A stretch of DNA of 64,000 bases, taken from UBA6168 sp964423205. GTDB lineage: Bacteria > Bacteroidota > Bacteroidia > Chitinophagales > Saprospiraceae. A program made the translations under genes and the position numbers. Shown one piece after another: positions 17,002 to 25,450 of the stretch (within the stretch, counting starts at the first letter, position 1; the number at the start of each line of letters is the position of its first letter). Below the pieces are notes generated by a model. The model worked only from the letters and a program-made list of their open reading frames with translations. It was not told where the DNA came from and ran no database searches. The DNA lies in NCBI GenBank assembly GCA_964423205.1, contig CAYRDX010000016.1, positions 7,730-71,729 of the forward strand, read 5' to 3'.

Positions 17002-17895
17002 ATGCGATACATCTTCATTATCCTATCTTTAACCTTTTCAGTGATGGCTCATTCGCAATTATCCAAGCCGCGCTTTGACTGGCAAGGACACCGTGGTGCA
17101 CGTGGTCTTCTTCCAGAGAATACCATCCCTTCATTCATTAAGGCGCTTGAACTCAGAGTTAATACCCTGGAAATGGATGTAGCCGTATCAAAGGATGGCA
17201 AGATCATCATCAGCCATGAACCGTGGATGTCGGAGCACATTTGCAGTAAGCCGGATGGAGAGTCGGTTACATCACAGGAAGCTATGACTATCAAAGTCAT
17301 GGATTTGACTTACGAGCAAATAAAAGCCTATGATTGTGGTAGCAGGGGTAATGAACTTTTTCCTAACCAGGTTGCCATGGCTGTCCATAAACCATCTCTT
17401 TCTGATGTAGTTGACGAGGTAAAAAAATGGTGTTTCATGAGGGCCTTACCCTTGCCTTATTTTAACATTGAGATCAAGAGTGCTCCGGAAGGAGACCACA
17501 TTTTTACTCCGGGTGTGGAAGATTTTGTCCGGATTCTGACCGAAGAAATAGAAGCAGTGAATATTAAAAAATGGACGACTATTCAGTCCTTTGATGTTCG
17601 GCCATTACAGTTGCTAAGGGAAAAACACCCTGAAGTTCCATTAGCATTGCTCATAGAAAATGAGGAGAGTATTTCCCTAAATCTCAAAACCCTTGGATTC
17701 AATCCCGACATTTACAGCCCTCATTACAAGTTATTGAAAAAGAGGCATGTAAAACGGCTTCACAGGCAGGGAATAAAAGTAATTCCATGGACCGTGAATA
17801 CTATTGACGAAATGCAAATGTTGATAGAGATGGGCGTTGATGGCATTATTACCGACTATCCAAATCTCATTTCTGAGGTCACAGTAAAACAATGA
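17002..17895 (+). CDS. Exported glycerophosphodiester phosphodiesterase
   Basis: 297 residues from the ATG at 17002, chosen because it begins a clean signal peptide (MRYIFIILSLTFSVMAHSQ). An earlier in-frame start adds twelve unlikely residues. 'WQGHRGARGLLPENTIPSF' and 'EMDVAVSKDGKIIISHEP' are the GDPD catalytic motifs (HR, EN, E/D, H). 'IEIKSAPEGD', 'TIQSFD' and 'VIPWTVNT' complete the TIM barrel. The enzyme hydrolyses deacylated phospholipids to glycerol-3-phosphate and an alcohol in the periplasm. It is followed at 107 bp by a lipoprotein gene on the same strand. Confidence 0.93.
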   Translation: MRYIFIILSLTFSVMAHSQLSKPRFDWQGHRGARGLLPENTIPSFIKALELRVNTLEMDVAVSKDGKIIISHEPWMSEHICSKPDGESVTSQEAMTIKVMDLTYEQIKAYDCGSRGNELFPNQVAMAVHKPSLSDVVDEVKKWCFMRALPLPYFNIEIKSAPEGDHIFTPGVEDFVRILTEEIEAVNIKKWTTIQSFDVRPLQLLREKHPEVPLALLIENEESISLNLKTLGFNPDIYSPHYKLLKKRHVKRLHRQGIKVIPWTVNTIDEMQMLIEMGVDGIITDYPNLISEVTVKQ

Positions 17896-18002
17896 TGTTG
17901 TAAGAAGATTATGACTTGTTGGGGTGTAGTGAAAAAACTGAGACTACCTTTTTGCACTTTTTGAATCGTCTTTCTCAATTATTTAGAACAAAACTTTTGG
18001 TC

Positions 18003-18758
18003 ATGAAAATTTATACTGCCTTAATCCTGCTCATTACAATATCGGCCACCTTGGGCTGCAACAGCCATAAGAGAACAAGTGAAAATCCATCATCTCCCGG
18101 GTTTAACGCCACCCTTTCCGATGCGAAAGCTACCACCATAGCGGATGAAGTTATGCACGCAATGGGTGGACGTAAAAACTGGGATGAAACCCGGTACATA
18201 TCCTGGGTATTTTTTGGAAGGCGCAACCACTTGTGGGATAAATGGACAGGCGATATCCGCATCGAGTCACCTGCTGACAGTACAATTTACCTGCTTAACA
18301 TAAATTCTATGGCTGGCAAGGTAAAACGCCGTGGCATTGTGGAATCCCATTCCGATACCGTACAGATGCTGCTAAAGAGAGCCAAAAGTATCTGGATAAA
18401 TGATTCTTACTGGTTGGTCATGCCTTATAAACTTAAAGACAGCGGCGTTACATTGAAATACCTTGGGGAAAGCAAAACTGAAAATGGCAGGCCTGCTGAT
18501 TTATTGCAACTCACCTTTTCAGAGGTAGGTGACACTCCTGATAACAAATACCATGTATATGTTGACAAAGAGTCAAAGTTGGTGACTCAGTGGTCCTATT
18601 TCCGCTCTTTCGGAGATGAAAAACCCGGATTCACCAATCCATGGGAAGATTATAAAAAATACGGGAAAATTCTTCTGTCGGGAAGCAGGGGCAATCGGAA
18701 TCTGACCCCAATCGAAGTACTCGAAAAAGTACCAATGGAAAAATTCAGAGAGTTTTGA
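18003..18758 (+). CDS. Lipoprotein of unknown function
   Basis: 251 residues from the ATG at 18003. The longer frame from 17916 would place 29 residues before the signal. The signal ends in a lipobox 'SATLGC' (Cys at about 18). The mature protein carries 'ADEVMHAMGGRKNWDETRYI', 'FFGRRNHLWDKWTGDIRIE' and many W/Y residues, with an alternating beta pattern. The 'MGG...W..TRY' opening resembles Bacteroidota lipoproteins with a LolA/LolB-like fold, but I cannot name a family with certainty. Its position after the glycerophosphodiesterase gives no firm functional link. Confidence 0.7.
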   Translation: MKIYTALILLITISATLGCNSHKRTSENPSSPGFNATLSDAKATTIADEVMHAMGGRKNWDETRYISWVFFGRRNHLWDKWTGDIRIESPADSTIYLLNINSMAGKVKRRGIVESHSDTVQMLLKRAKSIWINDSYWLVMPYKLKDSGVTLKYLGESKTENGRPADLLQLTFSEVGDTPDNKYHVYVDKESKLVTQWSYFRSFGDEKPGFTNPWEDYKKYGKILLSGSRGNRNLTPIEVLEKVPMEKFREF

Positions 18759-18786
18759 TTGAATGGTCACACGGTTGATAAGTAAT

Positions 18787-18880
18787 GAGTCAAAAATAAA
18801 GTAGCCAAATTGTTTTCTTAACCACTTGAAAATCAGTTGGAAAACTTTTGCCTTTTTACTTTTTACTTTTTACTTTTTCC
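18787..18880 (-). repeat. Intergenic repeat, copy 2, with TTTTTAC heptamers
   Basis: Reverse complement of the repeat at 14341-14438. It ends in the tandem heptamer array 'tttttac' (three units, about 18850-18875). Shared blocks are 'ccaactgattttcaa', 'ggttaagaaa', 'caatttggct' and 'ttgactcatt'. It lies between a lipoprotein gene and the 3' end of ndk. Confidence 0.85.
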
Positions 18881-18936
18881 TAACTCGCCGAAGTCATCAA
18901 CCGTGAAGTAAGTCAACAAATGGCGGTAACTTCGAA

Positions 18937-19359
18937 TTACGCAAATATTTCCACACCGCCGAAATGGAATGCACCTTCAATAGCAGCATTCTCATCGGAG
19001 TCAGAACCATGAACGGCGTTTTCACCTTTGCTTTTGGCAAACAATGCACGAATGGTGCCGGGAGCTGCTTCAGCCGGGTCGGTTGCACCAATCAGTGTGC
19101 GGAAATCATCAACAGCATTTTCTTTTTCCAGGATAGCAGCTACTATTGGGCCAGAAGACATGAATTGAACAAGGTCAGCATAAAAAGGGCGCTCTTTGTG
19201 AACTTCATAGAATTCTCCTGCTTTTGCTACCGTGAGTTGGGTCATTTTCAAAGCAACGATTCTAAAACCGGCAGCATTGATTTTTTCCAGGATGGCACCG
19301 ATATGTCCCGCCTTAACGGCATCGGGCTTAATCATTGTCAGCGTTCTATTACCAGACAT
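18937..19359 (-). CDS. ndk: Nucleoside-diphosphate kinase
   Basis: 140 residues, the usual length. 'NRTLTMIKPDAVKAGHIGAI' opens the fold. 'RPFYADLVQFMSSGPIVAAI' and 'GATDPAEAAPGTIR' line the nucleotide site. 'NAVHGSDSDENA' holds the phosphorylated histidine (about 117). The enzyme moves the gamma-phosphate between nucleoside triphosphates and diphosphates in the cytoplasm. It diverges from nrnA, with 179 bp containing its promoter. Confidence 0.98.
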   Translation of the reverse strand: MSGNRTLTMIKPDAVKAGHIGAILEKINAAGFRIVALKMTQLTVAKAGEFYEVHKERPFYADLVQFMSSGPIVAAILEKENAVDDFRTLIGATDPAEAAPGTIRALFAKSKGENAVHGSDSDENAAIEGAFHFGGVEIFA

Positions 19360-19442
19360 AATTCTGTTTGATTTATGGTGAAAAAGAGTGTAAAACGAAA
19401 CCTAAGTTTTGTAATACGTTCATTAGTTCTTTAAAACGGGCG

Positions 19443-19450
19443 CAAAAGTA
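19443..19450 (-). promoter_or_regulatory. ndk promoter, -7 box TACTTTTG
   Basis: On the minus strand TACTTTTG is followed directly by CGCCCG, exactly as at rpsP and rplU. The -33 region reads TTTA at 19 bp, a weak match. Confidence 0.6.
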
Positions 19451-19538
19451 ATCAATCCCAACTTTTACTTTAAACTAAGCCCGATATTTTGGAATAATTA
19501 CATTTTTTGGGAACTTCGCCCGCCAATTTTTCCCACTG

Positions 19539-20552
19539 ATGGAGAATTACCAGGAATTAAAAAAACTACTCTCATTCCCGAAAGACATTGTCGTGACTTC
19601 CCACAGGAATCCCGACGGTGATGCCATTGGCGCCTGTCTTGGCATCATGCACTATCTCAATCTGTTAGGCCACACGGTGCGCATAGCCGTACCCTCAGAA
19701 TTTCCGACCTTTCTGGACTGGATGCCCGGTGCAAAGTCGATTTTCGTGTATGACCTTCACACAGAAGAAGTGGTCAATTACCTCAATAAACCGGACATAG
19801 TTTTTTGTCTCGACTTCAATTCTCTCGACAGAATTGATAAAATGGGGGAAATCATCAATCAACTGGATTGCACAAAAGTGATGATTGACCACCACCTGGT
19901 GCCAGAACCTTTTGCTGATTTTGTCCTGCACGAGCCCCTTGCAAGCTCCACCTGCGAGTTGGTTTATGATTTCATTCAATTGCTTGGCCATGAGAAGTTG
20001 ATGAACATAGACATTGCAGAGTGCCTTTACACTGGAATTCTGACGGACACAGGTAGTTTCAAATACGGCACCTCACCAAAAGTATTCAAACAGGTTGGCG
20101 AACTTTTGGAAAAAGGAGTGGATGATGTCAGAATCCAAAATCTGGTTTACAACTGCCTCGACAGTAAGTACCTGTATCTGTTGGGGCACGTGTTGAACAA
20201 CCGGATGGAAATCCTGCCCGAATACCGAACCGCAATACTAACCCTGACCAAACAGGATTACGAAAAATACGAAATACAGAGGGGCGATACAGAGGGACTT
20301 GTCAATTACCTGCTAATGCTCAAAGATGTCACCATGGCCGTGTTCATCCACGAACAGCCCACAATTACCAAAATTTCCCTTCGGTCAAAAGGAAACTTTT
20401 CTGTACAGGACATAGCAAGGAAGCACTTCAAAGGTGGAGGACATAAGAACGCTTCCGGAGGGTACTCCTATATTGGCCTTCGGCCTACTGTAAAAAAATT
20501 GAAATCACTCTTACCAGAATACAAAGATCTACTACTAAACAACGAGTTATGA
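19539..20552 (+). CDS. nrnA: DHH-family phosphoesterase (NrnA: nanoRNase / pAp phosphatase)
   Basis: 337 residues with a DHH domain ('SHRNPDGDAIGACLG' at about 21-35, 'LDFNSLDRI' at about 92, 'MIDHHLVPE' at about 115) and a DHHA1 domain ending in 'KGGGHKNASGGY' (about 300). NrnA degrades short oligoribonucleotides and dephosphorylates 3'-phosphoadenosine-5'-phosphate, using two Mn2+. In Bacteroidota this is the likely replacement for Orn. c-di-AMP phosphodiesterase activity is known for relatives, which is relevant because dacA lies 5 kb away; this link is speculative. The stop overlaps a possible upstream start of the FKBP gene by 4 bp (ATGA). Confidence 0.93.
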   Translation: MENYQELKKLLSFPKDIVVTSHRNPDGDAIGACLGIMHYLNLLGHTVRIAVPSEFPTFLDWMPGAKSIFVYDLHTEEVVNYLNKPDIVFCLDFNSLDRIDKMGEIINQLDCTKVMIDHHLVPEPFADFVLHEPLASSTCELVYDFIQLLGHEKLMNIDIAECLYTGILTDTGSFKYGTSPKVFKQVGELLEKGVDDVRIQNLVYNCLDSKYLYLLGHVLNNRMEILPEYRTAILTLTKQDYEKYEIQRGDTEGLVNYLLMLKDVTMAVFIHEQPTITKISLRSKGNFSVQDIARKHFKGGGHKNASGGYSYIGLRPTVKKLKSLLPEYKDLLLNNEL

Positions 20553-20602
20553 CCGGCCCGAATCGGAGTAAATCTCCTAAGGCTTTTTCAAATCAACAAT
20601 TC

Positions 20603-21502
20603 ATGAAATCAAGCATTTACCTTTTTGCTGCATTCTTCTTGGTGTTGGCTTCCTGCAAAGACGACACAACTCCCAATGGTTACAAATTCACCCGACACAT
20701 TGACACCGGAGGTGAAAAAGCCAAACCCGGAGAATATGCTTATGTGCACATCGATATCCTGGGCGATGGTCAGATATTGAATTCCACCCGTGAAATGGAC
20801 AGGCCCTTGGCCATGATGGTTCCCGATTTTTCAAAAATGACGAAAGAAGACATGGGAAAAGATAAGTCCAACCCTATTGCTGATGTGGTTGGTTTGATGG
20901 CTATCGGTGATAGTGTGACTGTTGAAGTTCCGATCGACGAAATGATGCGCCAGGCTCCACAATTGGCTAATGTAAAAAAACTGGTGTACACAGTTGCTTT
21001 ACTGGATATCAAAAATGAAGAGCAATATCAAATTGCTCTGGAGGAAGAAAGAAAAGCCATCGACGCACAAATCGAAGGACTGAAAGCAAGGGAATTGGAA
21101 GTTGCTACACTGCTGGCGGATGTCCTGAAAAAGTACAAATCAGGTGCATTGAAACCAGAACTTAAAGAGTTGGAAACTGGTTTGAAATATTATATCGTAG
21201 AGGCAGGAACTGGCGCGGCTGCTCAAAACAACAAACAAGTACAGGTTCATTATTACGGTATTCTGCCTTCAGGCCAAATGTTCGACAATTCCTTTCAGAG
21301 AGGACGTCCATACAATTTAACTTTGGGAATTGGTGAAGTTATCGCGGGTTGGGACCAAGGCCTTGTACAATTGAAAGAAGGAGATAGGGCCGTATTATTC
21401 ATCCCTTCAGAACTTGGTTACGGAAAAGCTGGTAATGGAGATGTTATTCCTCCCGACTCCGAATTGATTTTTTATGTCGAACTGGAGAAAGTTAGCAAAT
21501 AA
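20603..21502 (+). CDS. FKBP-type peptidyl-prolyl isomerase lipoprotein
   Basis: 299 residues from the ATG at 20603, which opens a lipoprotein signal (MKSSIYLFAAFFLVLASCKD, Cys at about 17). The earlier ATG at 20549 overlaps the nrnA stop but would spoil the signal. A degenerate FKBP-like region (about 25-135) and a helical linker (about 140-185) precede a complete C-terminal FKBP domain (about 190-299: 'VQVHYYGILPSGQMFDNSFQ', 'VIAGWDQGLVQLKEGDRAVL', 'GYGKAGNG', 'IPPDSELIFYVEL'). It is probably a periplasmic folding factor attached to the membrane, similar in layout to FkpA/Mip-like proteins and the gliding-associated GldI type. Confidence 0.9.
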   Translation: MKSSIYLFAAFFLVLASCKDDTTPNGYKFTRHIDTGGEKAKPGEYAYVHIDILGDGQILNSTREMDRPLAMMVPDFSKMTKEDMGKDKSNPIADVVGLMAIGDSVTVEVPIDEMMRQAPQLANVKKLVYTVALLDIKNEEQYQIALEEERKAIDAQIEGLKARELEVATLLADVLKKYKSGALKPELKELETGLKYYIVEAGTGAAAQNNKQVQVHYYGILPSGQMFDNSFQRGRPYNLTLGIGEVIAGWDQGLVQLKEGDRAVLFIPSELGYGKAGNGDVIPPDSELIFYVELEKVSK

Positions 21503-21585
21503 TTGACTGTTTGTTAAACTGGAAACCAGTCTGGCTCATTTATGAAAGAGCAATTTTGACACACTTATTTTTAACTAAAAATATT

Positions 21586-22681
21586 ATGACCAACGAACAA
21601 CTGATGACGTTGAAGGAAAGGTTGGCTTTGTTAAGGAGGTATCTTTGACGTCGATAAACGACTTTTAGATATTGAAGAACAGGAACAGTTAACCGCAGAC
21701 CCCGATTTCTGGGCTGATTCAACCCGTGCTCAAAGTATCCTGAAGACAATAAAATCCAATAAACAATGGGTAGAAACCTTCAGGGCTGTAGATTCCAAGG
21801 TTGGAGACCTTGAAGTGCTTTTTGAGTTCCTGAAAGAAGGAGAAGGTACCGAAGAAGAAGTGGACTCGAAATACGAATCCGCTTTGGAAGCAGTTGACAA
21901 TCTGGAATTCCGCTCAACTCTCAATCAGGAGGAAGATGAACTAAGTGCCATCTTGGAAATCAATGCAGGTGCTGGTGGAACCGAAGCCTGTGACTGGGCA
22001 CAAATGCTCATGCGCATGTATATCATGTGGGGTGAAAAAAGTGGCCACAAGGTATCGCAGCTATGGCTGACGCCAGGCGACACCGCCGGTATCAAATCTG
22101 TCGGACTTGAAATCGATGGCGACTATGTCTTTGGCATGTTGAAAGGTGAAAACGGTGTTCATCGCCTGGTTAGGGTAAGCCCATACAATGCCCAGGGAAA
22201 ACGCATGACTTCTTTTGCCTCCGTTTTTGTGCATCCTCTCATCGATGAGCGCATAGAAGTGGAAATCAATCCAGCCGACCTCGATTGGGATACTTTTCGT
22301 TCCAGTGGTGCAGGTGGACAGCATGTGAATAAAACGGAAAGTGCGGTAAGGGTGCGCCACCTACCAAGTGGCATCGTTGTGGAATGTCAGCAGGAGCGCT
22401 CACAAATTCAGAACCGGGAAAAGGCATTGGTCATGCTAAAATCGAGACTCTATGAACAAGAGCTCGAAAGAAAGCAAGCTGAAAAGGACAAACTGGAAGC
22501 CACTAAAATGAAAAACGAATGGGGCTCACAGATAAGAAGTTATGTCCTGGACGACCGACGGGTTAAGGACCATCGCACTGGATTCCAAACTCCTCAGACT
22601 GATGCCGTTCTCGATGGTGATTTGGATGGTTTCCTGAAAGCCTTTCTCATGACTAAGACGGAAGCAGAAAGTGAAAATTGA
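21586..22681 (+). CDS. prfB: Peptide chain release factor 2, made by programmed +1 frameshift
   Basis: The zero frame starts at the ATG at 21586 and stops at TGA 21646-21648 after 20 codons. The rest is in the +1 frame from 21647 to 22681, giving 364 residues in all. The 'GAGGQHVNKTES' motif (about 240) triggers peptidyl-tRNA hydrolysis. The codon-reading loop is 'SPYNAQGKRMTSF', with SPY where E. coli RF2 has SPF, a variant I associate with Bacteroidota. RF2 ends translation at UGA and UAA, so the in-frame UGA lets RF2 shortage raise its own synthesis. A bidirectional terminator follows, facing aspartate kinase. Confidence 0.97.
21634..21648 (+). promoter_or_regulatory. prfB programmed +1 frameshift site
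   Basis: AGGAGG (21634-21639), TAT, then the slippery CTT followed by TGA C. The SD-like element sits three bases before CTT, the same geometry as in E. coli prfB. Ribosomes slip from CTT to TTT and continue with GAC GTC GAT. Confidence 0.95.
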
Positions 22682-22699
22682 ATAGATTAATTGATAAGG

Positions 22700-22733
22700 A
22701 AAAAGGGCTTCATTTGATGGTGAGGCCCTTTTT
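22700..22733. terminator. Bidirectional terminator between prfB and aspartate kinase
   Basis: AAAAAGGGC (22700-22708) pairs with GCCCTTTTT (22725-22733). The T-runs built into both arms serve either strand. Confidence 0.85.
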
Positions 22734-22785
22734 CATTTAACTATTTCTGTTATAATTTCACACAATTACTTATAATTCTGGCAAT

Positions 22786-24102
22786 CTATGATGTCTGACC
22801 ATCAGCCTGCTTTCTGCACATCAGCGGAACCTCTTTTGCTACCATCTGAACGGTCCGCTTTGAGCGTTCCTCCACGAGGATAATCTTACCACGATGCAGC
22901 ATTTCGATAATTTCATGTGAATAATGGCGCACGGTCATCAACTCAAGGCCTTCATTCTCGATGGTTACTTTGAAGTCCTTTTCAATGCTTTTGGCAAAAC
23001 GCTGAACCTTATCGTCGATGTTGTTCACACAAACTGCAAAGCTGATAGCGGTATTTTGCATCAAATTCACCTGAAGCCTGAATTCAGCTATTTTTTGGAA
23101 CAAATAGCTCATGTGGTGTTCAGCGACGAAGGAAAAATCGCGTGTCGCAATGTTCATCAAAGCCTGATTCTTTTCCACGGCAACCATTGGAGGGTAATTA
23201 TCATCCACATCAGGACCGATAAAAGTGCCAGGCTCTTTGGGATTGACGAATGATTTTACAAAAAGAGGAATACTCTTATTCTGCAAAGGTTTTATTGTTT
23301 TGGGGTGAATTACCTTGGCACCGTAGTAAGTCATTTCTATCGCCTCACGGTAGGAAAGCCTGTCCAACTTGGTCACGTTTTCGAAGATTCGGGGATCACC
23401 TGTCAGAACTCCCGGTACGTCTTTCCAAATGGTCATGTCCTCGCTATCGAGGCAATAAGATATGATTGCTGCAGTATAGTCAGAACCTTCGCGGCCCAAA
23501 GTGGTGGTGAAATTTTCTTTAGTCACACCGATGAAGCCCTGAGTCAATACAAAGCCGTTGTTCTCGAGAAGGGGTGGAATAATCCTTTGTGCATTTTCAA
23601 TAGTCTCATCCCACTGGACCCATCCTTCACGGTAAATGTCGTCGGTAAGAATAAAGTCACGGGCATCCACCCATGAGGTAGGTAAACCCGATTTGTTCAG
23701 GTAGGCGGCAACTATCCGAGTGGATACGAGTTCACCAACGGGCACTATCTGGTCGTAAATGAAATCGTAGTTTTCGTGCGGAGGGCCATCGAGCATCCAT
23801 TCAATGGTGACAAAAGCATCATTCACATCTGCATAAACAGCATCACCTTTATCGAAAAGTTCGTCCATGATGCTGTAGTGTTTTGCCTTTACATCTTCCA
23901 ACAACTGATAAGCCTCACCAGTATTATTGGCATAAGCAGCCACTATTTTCTCAAGTGCATCTGTGGTTTTACCCATAGCAGAAACCACGATTACTAGCTT
24001 TTCATCCTTATATTTTTGCAGGATACCCGAAACATTAATAACCCCGGAAGCATCTCGCACGGAGGCGCCACCAAATTTGAAAACACGAACTTTTTTCTTC
24101 AT
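22786..24102 (-). CDS. Aspartate kinase (monofunctional)
   Basis: 438 residues from the ATG at 24100-24102 (MKKKVRVFKFGGASVRDASG). The upstream extension of the frame to 24231 is not credible because it would run through the promoter and the rpsU terminator. 'KFGGASV' (about 8) and 'TTLGREGSDYTAAI' are the ATP and aspartate sites. 'WKDVPGVLTGDPR' is typical of the family. Two ACT-like regions follow (about 300-438). It phosphorylates aspartate, the first step to lysine, threonine, methionine and meso-diaminopimelate, the last of which is used by MurE in this window. Which feedback class it belongs to cannot be told from sequence alone. Confidence 0.95.
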   Translation of the reverse strand: MKKKVRVFKFGGASVRDASGVINVSGILQKYKDEKLVIVVSAMGKTTDALEKIVAAYANNTGEAYQLLEDVKAKHYSIMDELFDKGDAVYADVNDAFVTIEWMLDGPPHENYDFIYDQIVPVGELVSTRIVAAYLNKSGLPTSWVDARDFILTDDIYREGWVQWDETIENAQRIIPPLLENNGFVLTQGFIGVTKENFTTTLGREGSDYTAAIISYCLDSEDMTIWKDVPGVLTGDPRIFENVTKLDRLSYREAIEMTYYGAKVIHPKTIKPLQNKSIPLFVKSFVNPKEPGTFIGPDVDDNYPPMVAVEKNQALMNIATRDFSFVAEHHMSYLFQKIAEFRLQVNLMQNTAISFAVCVNNIDDKVQRFAKSIEKDFKVTIENEGLELMTVRHYSHEIIEMLHRGKIILVEERSKRTVQMVAKEVPLMCRKQADGQTS

Positions 24103-24134
24103 TACTTGACACTTAAAAATTTTAAAAACGGCCG

Positions 24135-24142
24135 CAAAGATA
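24135..24142 (-). promoter_or_regulatory. Aspartate kinase promoter, -7 box TATCTTTG
   Basis: TATCTTTG on the minus strand is followed by CGGCCG, close to the CGCCCG seen at rpsP, ndk and rplU. A TGTG at 19 bp upstream could serve as a weak -33 element. The leader would be about 30 nt. Confidence 0.6.
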
Positions 24143-24190
24143 GCCTTTTGAAAACACGTAGCACAGAGTGATTTTTCAAAAAAATCAATA

Positions 24191-24242
24191 AAAAAAGGCC
24201 ACACATGCACATTCTGAGAGTGAATAAACATGGTGGCTTTTT
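24191..24242 (-). terminator. rpsU terminator
   Basis: A long stem (24191-24207 with 24229-24242, one bulge) lies 28 bp after the rpsU stop and is followed on the minus strand by a run of T. Confidence 0.8.
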
Positions 24243-24269
24243 GTCCTTATTGACTTGTCTAAAATGGAA

Positions 24270-24461
24270 TCATTCCATTTCTACTTTTCTTCTTTCTTTA
24301 TAAATGGCGTGGAGCTTTTCGCTACGGCGCTTTACGGAAGGCTTGGTGAACTCCCTCCTGTCTCTGAGCTCTTTCATTAACTTGACCTGCTGGTGCTTTC
24401 TTTTGTAGCGACGTAGTGCACGGTCAATAGATTCTCCACTTTTTACTTCAACAATAATCAT
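24270..24461 (-). CDS. rpsU: 30S ribosomal protein S21
   Basis: 63 residues. 'MIIVEVKSGESIDRALRRYK' and 'LRDRREFTKPSVKRRSEKLH' identify bS21, a small basic protein near the 3' end of 16S rRNA. In Bacteroidota ribosomes bS21 takes part in hiding the anti-Shine-Dalgarno sequence. The bases before the start (aaataagattga) contain no SD. It follows the second sigma gene by 61 bp on the same strand and ends with a terminator, so the two are probably co-transcribed. Confidence 0.96.
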   Translation of the reverse strand: MIIVEVKSGESIDRALRRYKRKHQQVKLMKELRDRREFTKPSVKRRSEKLHAIYKERRKVEME

Positions 24462-24522
24462 TCAATCTTATTTAATGGTTTTATAATCTTTAAAAACGAT
24501 TTCCTGGGGTTAAGTCCTGAAA

Positions 24523-25389
24523 CTAATCCAGGCTGAAATTGATGCCATGTTTCTTAATCTTGGCATTCAGTTTCTTAAGTCCCTTGTACTTAATCTGACG
24601 GACTCTTTCTTTACCCACGCCAAGGAAGTCGCTGATTTCGCCAAGTCCAAACGTCCTTTCTTTACCGATGCCATAATACATGGACAGGACAGCAGACTCT
24701 TTATGGCTCAATCCGCTTAGTAACATTTGAATCTCCTTTTGAAGCGATTCTCTTTGCACTACTTTGGCGTCAGGTTTTGGAATAAGGTCATCCTCAAGGA
24801 AATAAGTGAGTGTTGCATCTTCACCTTCCTGCATGGGCGCATCCAGTGATGTGCAGCGCTTATTGGTAGCGAGGCATTTTTCAACGGCGTCAGTAGTCAT
24901 TTCCAACTCATCGGCAATTTCTTTTGAAGTCGGTTCGCGCTCATGCAGTTGCAGAAGCCAATCACGGGCACGGAGCACCTTTATCAGGTCAGACTGATGG
25001 TTGAAAGGCACCCTGATCTTTCGGCTTTTTTCTCTAACAGCCAGCAAGATGCTCTGACGTATCCACCAAACAGCATACGAAATGAACTTGAATCCTTTGG
25101 TTTCATCGAAACGTTTGGCAGCTTTAATCAGGCCAAGGTTTCCTTCATTTATGAGATCGCCAAGTGGCAATCCACAATGCTGGTACTGTTTGGCGACAGA
25201 TATGACAAATTTGAGATTACAATTGACAATGGTTTGGAAAGCCTCTTCATCCCCCTGTTTTATCCTGCGAAAAGTGTCAACTTCCTGTTCCGGCGTCAAA
25301 ACGTCGTAACGGGATACTTCCGTCATGTATTTTTCCAGTGATTTTACATCCCGGCGGGTAATGGAGTGAGTAATTACTAATGCGCGCAT
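24523..25389 (-). CDS. Second RpoD-like sigma-70 factor
   Basis: 288 residues, exactly the length of the primary factor at 11.4 kb and with the same region 1.2-to-4 layout. Region 2 is nearly unchanged ('FDETKGFKFISYAVWWIRQS'). Differences gather in region 3 ('VREKSRKIRVPFNHQSDLIK' against 'IVEYSRIVRLPLNKVGSYNK') and the first helix of region 4 ('FGLGEISDFLGVGKERVRQI'). It is therefore a group-2-like paralogue that may read a related promoter set under other conditions (inference). It precedes rpsU. A TACCTTTT box on the minus strand about 25 bp before the start (around 25411-25418) could be its own -7 element. Confidence 0.92.
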   Translation of the reverse strand: MRALVITHSITRRDVKSLEKYMTEVSRYDVLTPEQEVDTFRRIKQGDEEAFQTIVNCNLKFVISVAKQYQHCGLPLGDLINEGNLGLIKAAKRFDETKGFKFISYAVWWIRQSILLAVREKSRKIRVPFNHQSDLIKVLRARDWLLQLHEREPTSKEIADELEMTTDAVEKCLATNKRCTSLDAPMQEGEDATLTYFLEDDLIPKPDAKVVQRESLQKEIQMLLSGLSHKESAVLSMYYGIGKERTFGLGEISDFLGVGKERVRQIKYKGLKKLNAKIKKHGINFSLD

Positions 25390-25450
25390 AAGGTTACTTA
25401 AATGATTTTTAAAAGGTATGATGCTTATAATGTTCAGGCTTAAGGCTGCT

